Shown: in pieces, positions 1-8,372 of the stretch | Layout: each line of letters starts with the position of its first letter | Numbering within the stretch: position 1 is the first letter of the stretch | DNA from: CAYUNW01 sp964446235 | GTDB taxonomy: Bacteria > Patescibacteriota > Microgenomatia > 2-02-FULL-39-11 | Direction of reading: 5' to 3' | Assembly: GCA_964446235.1 (NCBI GenBank) | Contig: CAYUNW010000002.1 | Location: forward strand, 77,454-141,453 | DNA length: 64,000 nucleotides | Made by a program: the position numbers and the translations under genes | Notes under the pieces: model-generated | The model's input: the letters and a program-made list of their open reading frames with translations, nothing else | What the model was told of the DNA's origin: nothing | Database searches by the model: none

Positions 1-356
1 TCCGGACCGGATATTTTTTTATCGATATCAGCTAATGGTCTAATACTTGATAATGGATACTCGTCATAGCCATATGGAACACTTAATAATAAATCACCCG
101 GTAAATCAAATAATATTGCAGAATCCTTATGTTTGTCATAAGAAATAATATAAGTGACTTGATCTTTTTGAAAAGAATTGCTTGTACCATTTTGAAGGAG
201 AACATTTATACGATTATTTGTAAAAAATATTGAATCATGACTGTTTAATCTATATATAATTATTACAAATATTGTTAGTATTAATAGTAATATTATATTT
301 ATAATGTATTTTATATTTCTTTTTTTAATGCGATGATTAATATTATTTTTGATCAT
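1..356 (-). CDS. LCP/LytR-like membrane-anchored protein (partial, C-terminus beyond window)
   Basis: An open frame of 118 codons runs from an ATG at 356 off the left edge. The N-terminus is short and basic, followed by one hydrophobic segment at about residues 18-35 (type II anchor). The outside part has a strand-rich stretch ending in DLPGDLLLSVPYGY, which resembles the start of the LytR-CpsA-Psr fold, where an SIPRD-like strand follows a VDTI-like strand; that assignment is inference from a short fragment. The frame overlaps the end of the downstream pseudouridine synthase gene by 14 bp, so the two are probably co-transcribed. LCP proteins attach polymers to the cell wall or act in envelope assembly. 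Confidence 0.55.
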   Translation of the reverse strand, partial: MIKNNINHRIKKRNIKYIINIILLLILTIFVIIIYRLNSHDSIFFTNNRINVLLQNGTSNSFQKDQVTYIISYDKHKDSAILFDLPGDLLLSVPYGYDEYPLSSIRPLADIDKKISGP

Positions 357-1068
357 TATCTTGATGATTAATAATTTCTTTTAAATCTTTGGGTAAATCG
401 GATGAAAAATTAATCTGTTTATTGATTTGAGGATCTTTAAAAGAAATAAAATGGCAATGAAGGAAAAGTCTTGAACAAAAACTATTACTTAAAACCAACA
501 ACTTAGGATTAGCGTATAATTTGTCACCTACTACCGGATATCCTATATATTTCAAATGTACTCTAATTTGATGAGTACGTCCTGTAAGCGGTTTAACATT
601 TAATAATGAAAATTCCATACCATTTATATTGTAAACCTTAATCAACGAAAATTTTGTTAAAGCTTCCCTTCCAGAACTAATTACAGTAAATTTTCTTCTA
701 TTTGAAATTGATCTACCTATTGGAGCGTTTATTTCTCCTTCACTATAACTTATTTTAGAATAAACCAAAGTGTAGTATTCTTTCTGTACAAGTCTTACTT
801 TGAACTGATTTTGTAGATTTATAAAAGTAAACTCATCTTTTGCTACGAGAATCAATCCTGAAGTCTCTTTGTCTAATCGGTGTACTATTCCACAACGATC
901 AAAAAAATCGTTCGATTCAGATTTTTGCTTGAATATTTCATATCGTTTATAGATCCAATCTTGAAGTGTATCTTGAGGTGAATTAAGGGACTTATTTACT
1001 ACGAGATTAGTTGGTTTATTAAGTACCAAATAATGTTTATTTTCATAAACTACAGAAATTTTTCCCAT
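343..1068 (-). CDS. RluA/RluD-family pseudouridine synthase
   Basis: This 241-residue protein carries the family motif HRLDKETSGLILVAK at residues 63-77; Asp66 is the expected catalytic residue that isomerises uridine in rRNA or tRNA. The later motif GRTHQIRVHLKYIGYPVVGD is also present, as expected for the RluA catalytic domain. An N-terminal S4-like domain is absent or very short, since the catalytic core starts almost at residue 5. The target base (large-subunit rRNA for RluC/RluD types, or tRNA for RluA types) cannot be told from sequence alone. The gene lies in a minus-strand run with the DksA-like gene upstream and the LCP-like gene downstream. Confidence 0.9.
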   Translation of the reverse strand: MGKISVVYENKHYLVLNKPTNLVVNKSLNSPQDTLQDWIYKRYEIFKQKSESNDFFDRCGIVHRLDKETSGLILVAKDEFTFINLQNQFKVRLVQKEYYTLVYSKISYSEGEINAPIGRSISNRRKFTVISSGREALTKFSLIKVYNINGMEFSLLNVKPLTGRTHQIRVHLKYIGYPVVGDKLYANPKLLVLSNSFCSRLFLHCHFISFKDPQINKQINFSSDLPKDLKEIINHQDNDQK

Positions 1069-1093
1069 ATTGAAGCAAGGAAGAATTGCGGTT

Positions 1094-1450
1094 TTATTTT
1101 TCCTGTTTTATCTCGCATTTAACACAGAAATTTGCTGTTATTTTTATAGAAAGTCTTTCCTTTTCTATAACCGATCCGCAATTTTCACATTTACCGTATT
1201 TCCCATTTTTAATTCTTGTCAACGCATGTTTAATATCATTAAGTTTTGCCTGTAAAGTTTTTTCAAGAGCCTCTACTCTTTCATGATTACTTTCTTCACT
1301 TGCGTCTGCGTCTGAAGCAGCATTATCGGATAATCTTTCAGGATCAGAATATGGATCTTGAACTTTTAATGAACTCAGTTGTTTTTCAACTGTTAAATGT
1401 TGGTTATAAAGTTCTTTTTCTATTTCATTTAAATAAGATTTATCGAGCAT
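1094..1450 (-). CDS. DksA/TraR-like C4 zinc-finger protein
   Basis: The protein of 118 residues has an acidic coiled-coil N-terminal half (about 25-75) and a C-terminal C4 zinc finger with Cys88, Cys91, Cys109 and Cys112, the DksA/TraR arrangement. Such proteins bind the secondary channel of RNA polymerase and change promoter use during starvation. I chose the ATG at 1450 because AGAAAGGA lies just upstream; an in-frame GTG at 1474 would add eight residues and lengthen the overlap with the upstream lgt-like gene from 11 to 35 bp. Many CPR proteins of this type lack the Asp pair at the coiled-coil tip, and I do not see a clear DxxDxA motif in the usual place, so a full DksA role is not certain. 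Confidence 0.85.
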   Translation of the reverse strand: MLDKSYLNEIEKELYNQHLTVEKQLSSLKVQDPYSDPERLSDNAASDADASEESNHERVEALEKTLQAKLNDIKHALTRIKNGKYGKCENCGSVIEKERLSIKITANFCVKCEIKQEK

Positions 1451-2216
1451 TATTTTTTCCTTTCTTGGTAACACTTATAACTTTAATTTTAGCATATAAT
1501 GGATACACTGTAACAAACATAATTATCAATGAAAATATTTGTCGGTAGCTTAAATGAAATAAAGCGGCATTGTATATTTTCAAAAATTCAGTGAAAAATA
1601 TCAGAATTGAAGATAAAAATAAAAATGCATAAAATAATAACCCATCATGGAGTTTAAATTTATTTTTATAATTCAATAGAATTGTAAGTAGAATAAAAAT
1701 CATAAAATAAATAATCATTTCAATAGCCTCTACAGGCCATCTTTTACCTAATAAACCAATTATTCTTACACCTATAAAGCTAGTGGTTTCTCTACCGAAA
1801 CTTGCTCCACCTAACTGTTCACCGGCTTTTGCCAATGATAACATCAGTGAAAAAGCAACAGTAAATATATCAGCGATATATAAAAATTTCCATTTTTTTA
1901 GACGGACTAAAATGAAAAGAAATAAAAATCCGCTAAGAAAACCTCCAAGTAGCGACAATCCCGGAGCCTCCCTTACTAAAAAGTATCTCAAAAAATTGAA
2001 TTTAAATTGATCGAAATTTTGAATAATATAGAATATACGTGCAAAAATAATTGACACTAAACTGGTATAAAGATACAAATCTAAATACGGTTCTTCTTTG
2101 AATTCATCTTTTGAGTAACGATATATAATGAACGTTGAAAGTACAAACGAAATTGCTAAAAATAAGCCAAAACTATATACATTAAAATTATTAACGGTTG
2201 AAATAACAGGATACAT
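1440..2216 (-). CDS. lgt: Divergent prolipoprotein diacylglyceryl transferase (Lgt-like)
   Basis: This 258-residue membrane protein has about seven hydrophobic segments and the overall Lgt plan: an N-terminal YSFGLFLAISF segment, an arginine in FARIFYI (about residue 60), a GLSLLGGFLSG segment (86-96) and a GEQLGGASFGRET segment (132-144). Lgt moves diacylglycerol from phosphatidylglycerol to the lipobox cysteine. By eye alignment the HGG histidine is replaced by Leu and the RxGNFxNGE signature by KAGEQLGGA, so residues essential in E. coli Lgt seem to be missing. The family call is fairly safe; activity is not. A predicted lipoprotein at 36114-36638 would need such an enzyme. Confidence 0.75.
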   Translation of the reverse strand: MYPVISTVNNFNVYSFGLFLAISFVLSTFIIYRYSKDEFKEEPYLDLYLYTSLVSIIFARIFYIIQNFDQFKFNFLRYFLVREAPGLSLLGGFLSGFLFLFILVRLKKWKFLYIADIFTVAFSLMLSLAKAGEQLGGASFGRETTSFIGVRIIGLLGKRWPVEAIEMIIYFMIFILLTILLNYKNKFKLHDGLLFYAFLFLSSILIFFTEFLKIYNAALFHLSYRQIFSLIIMFVTVYPLYAKIKVISVTKKGKNNAR

Positions 2217-2234
2217 AGATATAATTTTATATGC

Positions 2235-3470
2235 TTATATTTTTTTTGTAAATAAATAAGGTACTTTACCCGGTAAATAAAAAATTGATAAAAAAATTAT
2301 CAATATTGACAATATTAATAGAGTTTTTCCAATCCCCATATAATCAGCTAATATACCGGATACCATTACAGGAATTAGAGCAACTCCTCCGGTTATCGAA
2401 GTCAATAAACCATAGATACCAGCTCTAGAACTATTATCTCCTTCTTCCTGCAAAACCGTATTTGCAGGAACACTGATAAAAGAAAGACAAGTTCCTAACA
2501 GAAATAATAAAAAAGTTATAAAAATGATATTAAAATTATCAAAATTCTCCACAAATGATAAAAATAGTAATATTAAACCATTAGAGACGAGTCCTAAATA
2601 AATTATTTTACTTTTTAAAACTACTTTTCCTAAAATTCCTACAATAAATGCACCTACTATCAAACCAAAAGCGGCCGGTCCCATTACTAAAACAGATGCA
2701 TCTGTTAATTTAATCGACAAAACCTTATCGGCAAATCCCGGCGCTAAAACAGACAATACCGCGATTAAAACCTGGGTATATGACATTAAAAGAATACTTT
2801 GTAAAATTCTTGAATTAGAAATTATTAATTTAATCAAATTTTGAAATCTGGAATATATTGATCGAATTTCAAATATTTTACTTGATATTATTTTATTATC
2901 ATAATTTGGTAGCAAAAAAAGGAAATATGATGAAATAAACATTAAAATAACCGATACGATAAAACTACCCTGAAAATTAATAATATTTACAAGAGGACCT
3001 GCGAAGACATAACCTAAAACCGTAGATAGATAAAAGCTTATGGTAAATAATGAATTTGCTGATAATAATTCTTTCTGAGGAACCAAAAGAGGTATAGATG
3101 GAGCTTCCGCTGGGATAAAAAATTGGGTTACTACAGAAATTAAAAATGCTAAAAAATATAAAATTGTAATATTATCATAAAAAAGGACAAACAAGATTAG
3201 AATTAATGCCCTAGTGAAATTCCCATAGAACAATACTTTACGTTTATCTAGCTTTTCGACAATTACTCCTGCAATTATGCCGAAAAAAACCGCCGGAAAA
3301 CCTATCATAAAAAGCATCAATGATACTGCTGCATTTGATTTGGTTAAATAATAAATCTCTATCATCAATAAAAAAGACAAAATATTTAAGGAGATTTGAG
3401 AAAAAATTTGTCCATACCACAATGATCTGAATTTATTATTTACGATAATTGGGGTAAATGGATTAATCAT
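2235..3470 (-). CDS. Major facilitator superfamily transporter
   Basis: The 411-residue protein has about twelve hydrophobic helices. After helix two the cytoplasmic loop reads GVIVEKLDKRKVLFYGN, a version of the MFS signature between helices 2 and 3 (G-x-x-x-D-R-x-G-R-R type), and a repeat of the pattern is weak in the second half. It resembles the MFS_3/enterobactin-exporter and macrolide-efflux branch, which export small hydrophobic compounds; the substrate cannot be read from sequence. Its start overlaps the end of pepA by 8 bp, so translation is probably coupled. Confidence 0.85.
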   Translation of the reverse strand: MINPFTPIIVNNKFRSLWYGQIFSQISLNILSFLLMIEIYYLTKSNAAVSLMLFMIGFPAVFFGIIAGVIVEKLDKRKVLFYGNFTRALILILFVLFYDNITILYFLAFLISVVTQFFIPAEAPSIPLLVPQKELLSANSLFTISFYLSTVLGYVFAGPLVNIINFQGSFIVSVILMFISSYFLFLLPNYDNKIISSKIFEIRSIYSRFQNLIKLIISNSRILQSILLMSYTQVLIAVLSVLAPGFADKVLSIKLTDASVLVMGPAAFGLIVGAFIVGILGKVVLKSKIIYLGLVSNGLILLFLSFVENFDNFNIIFITFLLFLLGTCLSFISVPANTVLQEEGDNSSRAGIYGLLTSITGGVALIPVMVSGILADYMGIGKTLLILSILIIFLSIFYLPGKVPYLFTKKI

Positions 3471-4959
3471 TATATGAGGTTAGATAATCTAGAAAAAATT
3501 TCACACCAAAACCTGATGCTCCTTTTTTCTGATATTGATTATCATTTTCATTAAAAACAGGTCCAGCTACATCTAAATGAGCCCATGGAGTATCATTGAT
3601 AAAATAACTTAAAAATAATGCTGCAGTTATAGCGCCACCGTACCTGCCAGTTTGTATATTTTTTATATCGGCTATATTACTTTTAAGAAGGTCCATATAT
3701 TCTTTTTCAAGAGGCATATACCATAATTTTTCTCCAGACATATCCGCACTTTTTTTAATTCTTTGGACCATTTCTATTTTATTTGACCACAAACCGGCAA
3801 TTTTATCGCCTAAAGCTACCATACAGGCTCCCGTCAAAGTAGCAACGTCAAATATCTCATCTGGTTTATATGTCAAAACAGCATAAGATAATGCGTCCGC
3901 TAGAGTTAATCTTCCTTCCGCATCAGTATTTAAAACTTCAATTGATTTTCCTTTATACACTTTCACAATATCTCCTGGTCTTAAAGATCTACCTGAAGGC
4001 ATGTTTTCACACGCTGGAATAATTCCAATTACCTCATGTTGACTGTCTAAACATGCTAGTGACTGAAATATCGACAATACAATTGCTGCTCCTGCCATGT
4101 CAATTTTCATGTTTTCCATATGTTCGGGATTTTTTAAAGATAATCCACCGGTATCGAAAGTTATTCCTTTACCGGCAATAACAATTTTTTTTAACGGTTT
4201 TATGGGTTTATAATGAAGAATTATTAACTTAGGTTCTTGATAACTTCCCTGGCCTACTCCCAAAAAAGCGTTCATCCCTAGTTTTTGAATTTGTACTTTA
4301 TCAAGAACTTTAACTTTGACATTATTTTTTGATTCTTTGGCTATTTTTTCAGCCTCATTTGCCAAATACGAAGGTGTAGTAACATGCGCTGGTTCATTCA
4401 CTAGATCCTTTGCGTAATTTACCGACTTTGCAATAAAATAACCTTTTTCAATTCCGTCATGAATATTTTTTAGAAGCGCAGGCGGCAGGGAAATAAATAT
4501 TTTTTTTAGATTAAAAGAATCATCATTATTTTCTGTTTTATATCTATCGAATTTATATAGTACTGTTTCAGAAATTATTGTGATATTTTTTAATATGGTA
4601 TCAATCGGGAATTTTTCGTACCATTCTTTAGGTAAATGAACCTCTATAATAAGATTTTTATTAACTTCAGTATATAAAATTGCAGATGCAAAAAGCGTAT
4701 TGATTTCACTTATATTTAAATCTTCTTTTTTACCAATTCCGTATAGTATTATTTTTTTATTATTTTCATCAAAATTATGATTATAAATTAATGTTTGGTA
4801 TTTCCGTGCATTAAACTTTTCCCGCTCAATTATAGTTTTTATTTTCTGAAATAATTTATCTCCTAATAAAGTTAAAGGTTTAAAATCATCCTGACTTAAC
4901 AAAAATAACAAAGTATCTGATTTTGTTTTTGATATTTCTGTGGTAACTGAAATTTCCAT
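3463..4959 (-). CDS. pepA: Leucyl aminopeptidase, M17 family
   Basis: The 498-residue protein has the M17 layout: a variable N-terminal macro-like domain (about 1-170) and a C-terminal catalytic domain. The two-metal site is visible: GKGITFDTGGLSLK (Lys and Asp ligands), KIDMAGAA, and the family signature NTDAEGRLTL that gives Asp and Glu ligands and the bicarbonate-binding Arg. M17 enzymes release N-terminal residues from peptides in the cytoplasm, usually as hexamers. In a cell with few amino-acid pathways this would recycle imported peptides. It starts at 4959, upstream of tRNA-Leu on the other strand, and begins the minus-strand run down to position 1. Confidence 0.95.
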   Translation of the reverse strand: MEISVTTEISKTKSDTLLFLLSQDDFKPLTLLGDKLFQKIKTIIEREKFNARKYQTLIYNHNFDENNKKIILYGIGKKEDLNISEINTLFASAILYTEVNKNLIIEVHLPKEWYEKFPIDTILKNITIISETVLYKFDRYKTENNDDSFNLKKIFISLPPALLKNIHDGIEKGYFIAKSVNYAKDLVNEPAHVTTPSYLANEAEKIAKESKNNVKVKVLDKVQIQKLGMNAFLGVGQGSYQEPKLIILHYKPIKPLKKIVIAGKGITFDTGGLSLKNPEHMENMKIDMAGAAIVLSIFQSLACLDSQHEVIGIIPACENMPSGRSLRPGDIVKVYKGKSIEVLNTDAEGRLTLADALSYAVLTYKPDEIFDVATLTGACMVALGDKIAGLWSNKIEMVQRIKKSADMSGEKLWYMPLEKEYMDLLKSNIADIKNIQTGRYGGAITAALFLSYFINDTPWAHLDVAGPVFNENDNQYQKKGASGFGVKFFLDYLTSYND

Positions 4960-4982
4960 ATTTTTGATACAATATTGTTTTA

Positions 4983-5011
4983 TTGACTAGATTAGTTATA
5001 CAAAATATAAT
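4983..5011 (+). promoter_or_regulatory. Sigma-70-type promoter of tRNA-Leu
   Basis: TTGACT at 4983-4988 and TATAAT at 5006-5011 are separated by 17 bp. The expected start site lies 6-8 nt before the tRNA at 5025, so the 5' leader of the precursor would be short. Confidence 0.75.
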
Positions 5012-5024
5012 CAGGACAGTCAAC

Positions 5025-5110
5025 GCCGAGGTGGCGGAATTGGCAGACGCGCAGGTCTCAAAAACCTGTCCCGCTAAAACGGGGTGAGGGTTCGATTCCC
5101 TCCTTCGGCA
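5025..5110 (+). tRNA. tRNA-Leu (anticodon CAA)
   Basis: The 86-nt gene folds with acceptor stem GCCGAGG against CTTCGGC (one G-T pair), discriminator A, anticodon loop CTCAAAA with CAA at 5059-5061, a long variable arm (CCCG/CGGG) typical of class II tRNAs, and T-loop GGTTCGATTCC. It reads UUG. CCA is not encoded, so a CCA-adding enzyme is needed. Confidence 0.97.
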
Positions 5111-5118
5111 CTAATGCT

Positions 5119-6444
5119 TTATTCTCTTTTTTTCTCTACTCCGTAAAATCTAATTCTATCCCCTTTAAATATCAAATCTATTTCGCCCAAAGGACCATTT
5201 CTGTGTTTAGCGATTAATAATTTAACTATCTGCTGATCCCAATTTTCCATCTGCACATCTTCACGATATAAAAACATAACTACATCTGCATCCTGTTCTA
5301 TAGCTCCTGACTCCCTCAAATCAGCTAATTGCGGAACTTTACTTCCTCTAGATTCAACAGCTCTGGATAATTGGGATACAGCTATAACTGGAACCTTCAA
5401 TTCTCTAGCTAAATTTTTCAGGGATTGTGAGACCAAAGATACTTCCTGAACTCTACTGTCAAATTTTCTTCCGGGATCTACAAGCTGAAGATAATCTACA
5501 ATAACCAATTTCACATTATGATTAACCAATAGTCTTCTGGCTTTTGTTCTGATATCAAAAATATTCAAGCCCGGAGAGTCATCTATAAAAAGAGGTGCTT
5601 CAGCTAATTCCCCCATTGCTTGAGACAGTTTTGTAAAGTCATCATCTGTTAGTCTACCTGTTTTTAACCTCCAAGCATCCACATCTGCTTGTGAAACCAA
5701 TAGACGATCGACTAATTCCTCTTTACTCATTTCAAGCGAGAATATGCCAACTGTTTCTTTCAGCTGAACTGATACATACTGGGCAATATTCAAAATAAAT
5801 GCTGTTTTACCTTGTCCGGGTCTGGCAGCTAATATAAGTAAATTTGAATTTTGCATACCGGCTAATTTATTATCAATATCGGTGAAACCGGTAGAAACTC
5901 CCCTTAATGCCGATCCTTTTTTATGTAGCTCGTCAAGTCTGTCAAAGCTTTCTGCAAGCGCTTCTCTTATGGGTATAAAATCACGATGAGATCTTCTTTG
6001 AACTATAGAAAGAATTTCCGCTTCGGCATTGTCCAGTATTTCTTTTGCTTCCCTTTTATCGTCAAAAGATGTTTCAGCAATTTTTGCACTGGTAGAAATA
6101 AGTTGCCGCTTAACGTAATAATCGGCAATTATATTGGCATAATGCTCAATATTAGCACTTGTAGCTACAATATTTGTCAATTCAGATAAATACGCTGATC
6201 CCCCTATTTCTTTGAGTTTTCCGTCTTTTTTTATCTGTGCTGTAACAGTAACTAGATCTATAGGTTCATGTTTCTCAAAAAGCGTTACAATAGCATTATA
6301 AATATTCTTATTTGCATTTGTATAAAAATGGTCCGGTTTAAGAAAGTCAATAACTTCAGCAATAGCATCTTTATCAATTAATATTGCTCCGATTACTGAC
6401 GCCTCGACATCTTTGTCGTGAGGTGGAATTCGTGCTTGCGGCAT
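5119..6444 (-). CDS. dnaB: Replicative DNA helicase DnaB
   Basis: The 441-residue protein has the N-terminal DnaB domain (primase-interaction helical bundle, about 1-110) and the RecA-like C-terminal domain. Walker A is ARPGQGKTAF near residue 207, Walker B lies in KLVIVDYLQLV, and the later motif QLADLRESGAIEQDADVVMF includes the arginine region used between subunits. DnaB forms a hexamer that unwinds DNA ahead of the replisome. Its length is normal, and no intein is present. It lies directly downstream of the metallo-beta-lactamase-fold gene with a 6-bp gap, and is convergent with tRNA-Leu. Confidence 0.97.
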   Translation of the reverse strand: MPQARIPPHDKDVEASVIGAILIDKDAIAEVIDFLKPDHFYTNANKNIYNAIVTLFEKHEPIDLVTVTAQIKKDGKLKEIGGSAYLSELTNIVATSANIEHYANIIADYYVKRQLISTSAKIAETSFDDKREAKEILDNAEAEILSIVQRRSHRDFIPIREALAESFDRLDELHKKGSALRGVSTGFTDIDNKLAGMQNSNLLILAARPGQGKTAFILNIAQYVSVQLKETVGIFSLEMSKEELVDRLLVSQADVDAWRLKTGRLTDDDFTKLSQAMGELAEAPLFIDDSPGLNIFDIRTKARRLLVNHNVKLVIVDYLQLVDPGRKFDSRVQEVSLVSQSLKNLARELKVPVIAVSQLSRAVESRGSKVPQLADLRESGAIEQDADVVMFLYREDVQMENWDQQIVKLLIAKHRNGPLGEIDLIFKGDRIRFYGVEKKRE

Positions 6445-6450
6445 ATAAAA

Positions 6451-7095
6451 TTACTCAATGTTATAAATTGTGGTTTCTACAGGTAGATTTTCCCGGGTAA
6501 AAGAAAATTTACTACCTGTAACTATTTTATCGTTAGGGAATTCTTTAAAAAAATCGTCTTTGGAAAACAAATCGGAAAAGACATCTTTGTTTAATTCAGC
6601 ATTTTGATGATGCATCGGAATCACAACTGGTGGTTCAATATTTTTGATTAATTCTACAGCTTCTTTAATCCCTAAGGTGAAATGACCTCCTATAGGGACG
6701 AATAATATATCAATTCCGTCAAGGGCTTCTATAGATTTTTCATTTAAAATATGACCTAAATCACCTAAATGAACAATATTCAGCCGATCAATTTCATAGT
6801 GATATATCGTATTAAGACCTCTGTCTTTTCCCTCGGAATTATCATGATAGGATTTGATACCAATAATTCTAGTACCTCCAATTTCGTATTCACCTGGGGC
6901 ATAAATAATGAATGGATTCTCTTCGATTAATTCTATGAAATTATGATCACGATGCTGGTGTGATATGGTAACTATATCTGCTTTCTGTTTTTGGTATTTA
7001 ATTCCGACATATTTTGGGTCAAAAGGATCAGTAATTATTGTAATTTTTTTACCTTTTAGTTTAAATGATGAATGTCCAATTTTGGTAATATCCAT
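6451..7095 (-). CDS. Metallo-beta-lactamase-fold hydrolase (UPF0173/UlaG-like)
   Basis: From the ATG at 7095 the product has 214 residues. It begins MDITKIGHSSFKLKGK, the usual opening of the UlaG-like branch, then has a metal-binding HQHRDH motif (HxHxDH type), a GHIL region with a preceding aspartate (HLGDLGH) and a late MHHQ. These proteins bind two metals and hydrolyse phosphodiester or lactone bonds; the substrate here is unknown. An upstream in-frame TTG at 7149 would add 18 residues, but those do not look like the family. The ATG is preceded, six bases away, by a perfect TATAAT, so the mRNA may be leaderless. Confidence 0.85.
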   Translation of the reverse strand: MDITKIGHSSFKLKGKKITIITDPFDPKYVGIKYQKQKADIVTISHQHRDHNFIELIEENPFIIYAPGEYEIGGTRIIGIKSYHDNSEGKDRGLNTIYHYEIDRLNIVHLGDLGHILNEKSIEALDGIDILFVPIGGHFTLGIKEAVELIKNIEPPVVIPMHHQNAELNKDVFSDLFSKDDFFKEFPNDKIVTGSKFSFTRENLPVETTIYNIE

Positions 7096-7101
7096 AGTTG
7101 A

Positions 7102-7107
7102 ATTATA
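7102..7107 (-). promoter_or_regulatory. -10 box of the metallo-hydrolase/dnaB unit
   Basis: TATAAT on the minus strand ends six bases before the ATG at 7095, so transcription would start at or within a base or two of the start codon. No good -35 is seen at the usual distance. Confidence 0.5.
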
Positions 7108-7142
7108 ATTAAGTATTGTATTTTTATCACTTTTAGCTAATC

Positions 7143-7156
7143 TTGACAAGTGTCAA
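7143..7156. promoter_or_regulatory. Palindrome in divergent intergenic region (possible operator/-35)
   Basis: TTGACA-AG-TGTCAA is a perfect 6-bp inverted repeat between two divergent genes. Read on the plus strand, its first half could be a -35, with TATATC at 7165-7170 as -10 after 16 bp. It could also be an operator. Confidence 0.35.
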
Positions 7157-7170
7157 ACAGAGGCTATATC

Positions 7171-7608
7171 ATGGTCAGTATGAAATCAGATAACATAATC
7201 GCGGTTGCCGGAGGTTTTTTGTTCGGAGCAGTATCGGCAATTTTACTCGTAAATTCTACAAATATTATCAATTATTTTAAAAAATCCGAAACATCAAAAT
7301 CACTACCTATTCCGACAACCACTGAAAATAAAAACGTTTTATCACTTTTAACAATTACTGAACCTCCTAATAATTCTATTCTAGCTAGCTCCAGCGCTCA
7401 AATTTCAGGAAAATCAAGAATTGGAGATAAAATCATATTGGAAACGGAAGAAGATATTTATTATGGCAAAACAGACAATGACGGTAAATTTAATATAAGT
7501 GTGAAATTAATTGAAGGATTAAATAAAATAAATATTTTTTCATATGCCCAGAATGTTGATACAGAAACGCAAAAAATTAATTTATTTTATACTGCTGAAA
7601 AAATATGA
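7171..7608 (+). CDS. Membrane-anchored protein with Ig-like/carboxypeptidase-regulatory-like domain
   Basis: The 145-residue product has one hydrophobic segment at about residues 7-30 (IIAVAGGFLFGAVSAILLV), a short linker, then a beta-rich domain of about 85 residues that begins LLTITEPPNNSILASSS and includes GKTDNDGKFNISVKL, the pattern of bacterial Ig-like or carboxypeptidase-regulatory-like folds. It would sit outside the cell on a membrane anchor. The ATG at 7171 has AGAGG seven bases upstream; an ATG at 7180 is also possible. Its stop overlaps the ATG of the next gene by four bases. The function is not known. Confidence 0.7.
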   Translation: MVSMKSDNIIAVAGGFLFGAVSAILLVNSTNIINYFKKSETSKSLPIPTTTENKNVLSLLTITEPPNNSILASSSAQISGKSRIGDKIILETEEDIYYGKTDNDGKFNISVKLIEGLNKINIFSYAQNVDTETQKINLFYTAEKI

Positions 7609-8372
7609 TGAGTTATAAAAAATATATATTACTTTTTATAATTACGTTATCGATTTGTTTTTTAAGTTTGTTGCTTAATCCTTTTCTAATTATCGCCCAG
7701 TCAACCCCCAGCGCTACCATCAGTACAAACAATAACGATATGATTGATAAAATAAAACAGATTGAAAACCTTAAAGAGAAAATCGCTACCAAGGTTGCAG
7801 AAATTAGGAAAAGTGAAATTATGCTTGTAACAGGAAATATAAATAAAATAAATGATAATGAAATACAATTAGAAACAGAAAAAGGTGTAAAAACTATATT
7901 TGTAGGAGAGGACAGTAATATTTATGAAATAACAGGTAATTCCAAGAAAAATCTAAACCAAAAAGATTTATCCCCTGGAACAGAAATTTCGGTTTTAGGT
8001 TATCAATCAGACGATAACTCTACCCTTTCTGCAAAGTTTGTCTATATCTACGATAATAAAATAAGGTTAAACGGTAAAATACTCAATATTGATAAAGATA
8101 ATTTTACACTGACAGTGAAAACTAAAGACGGAGAATATGAACTGAACTTCGAAAGATCCTCTAAGGCCAATCTTATAAATAAAACTGATACAGTAGAAAA
8201 AAGCGGATTTTCAAAAATAAAAGTCCAGGACTTCATACACGCATATTGCCAAAAAAACGAAACAGAAAATTCCTACTCAATCATCAAGTTACTGCATTTT
8301 AATTTCGATTCAGCACAATCAACTGTTTCTGCCAAAAATTCTTCTCCATCAGCTACCGTCAAACCAACTTAA
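7605..8372 (+). CDS. Secreted/anchored protein with two DUF5666-like beta domains
   Basis: This 255-residue protein has an N-terminal hydrophobic segment ending LIIAQ (signal peptide or anchor, residues 5-30), a short coiled stretch (MIDKIKQIENLKEKIATKV), and two tandem small beta units: GNINKINDNEIQLETEKG and GKILNIDKDNFTLTVKTKDG. This G-x-I-x-x-I-x-x-x-x-I-x-L repeat resembles DUF5666-type domains found in surface proteins. A Ser/Thr/Pro-rich tail ends it. Start options are two adjacent ATGs at 7605 and 7608. It is translationally coupled to both neighbours and is otherwise uncharacterised. Confidence 0.65.
   Translation: MMSYKKYILLFIITLSICFLSLLLNPFLIIAQSTPSATISTNNNDMIDKIKQIENLKEKIATKVAEIRKSEIMLVTGNINKINDNEIQLETEKGVKTIFVGEDSNIYEITGNSKKNLNQKDLSPGTEISVLGYQSDDNSTLSAKFVYIYDNKIRLNGKILNIDKDNFTLTVKTKDGEYELNFERSSKANLINKTDTVEKSGFSKIKVQDFIHAYCQKNETENSYSIIKLLHFNFDSAQSTVSAKNSSPSATVKPT

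Noticed and set aside
1070..1548. Plus-strand frames at 1070-1548 and similar frames opposite real genes elsewhere
   Set aside because: They lie opposite the DksA-like and Lgt-like genes, have no ribosome site and no recognisable protein; judged to be shadows.
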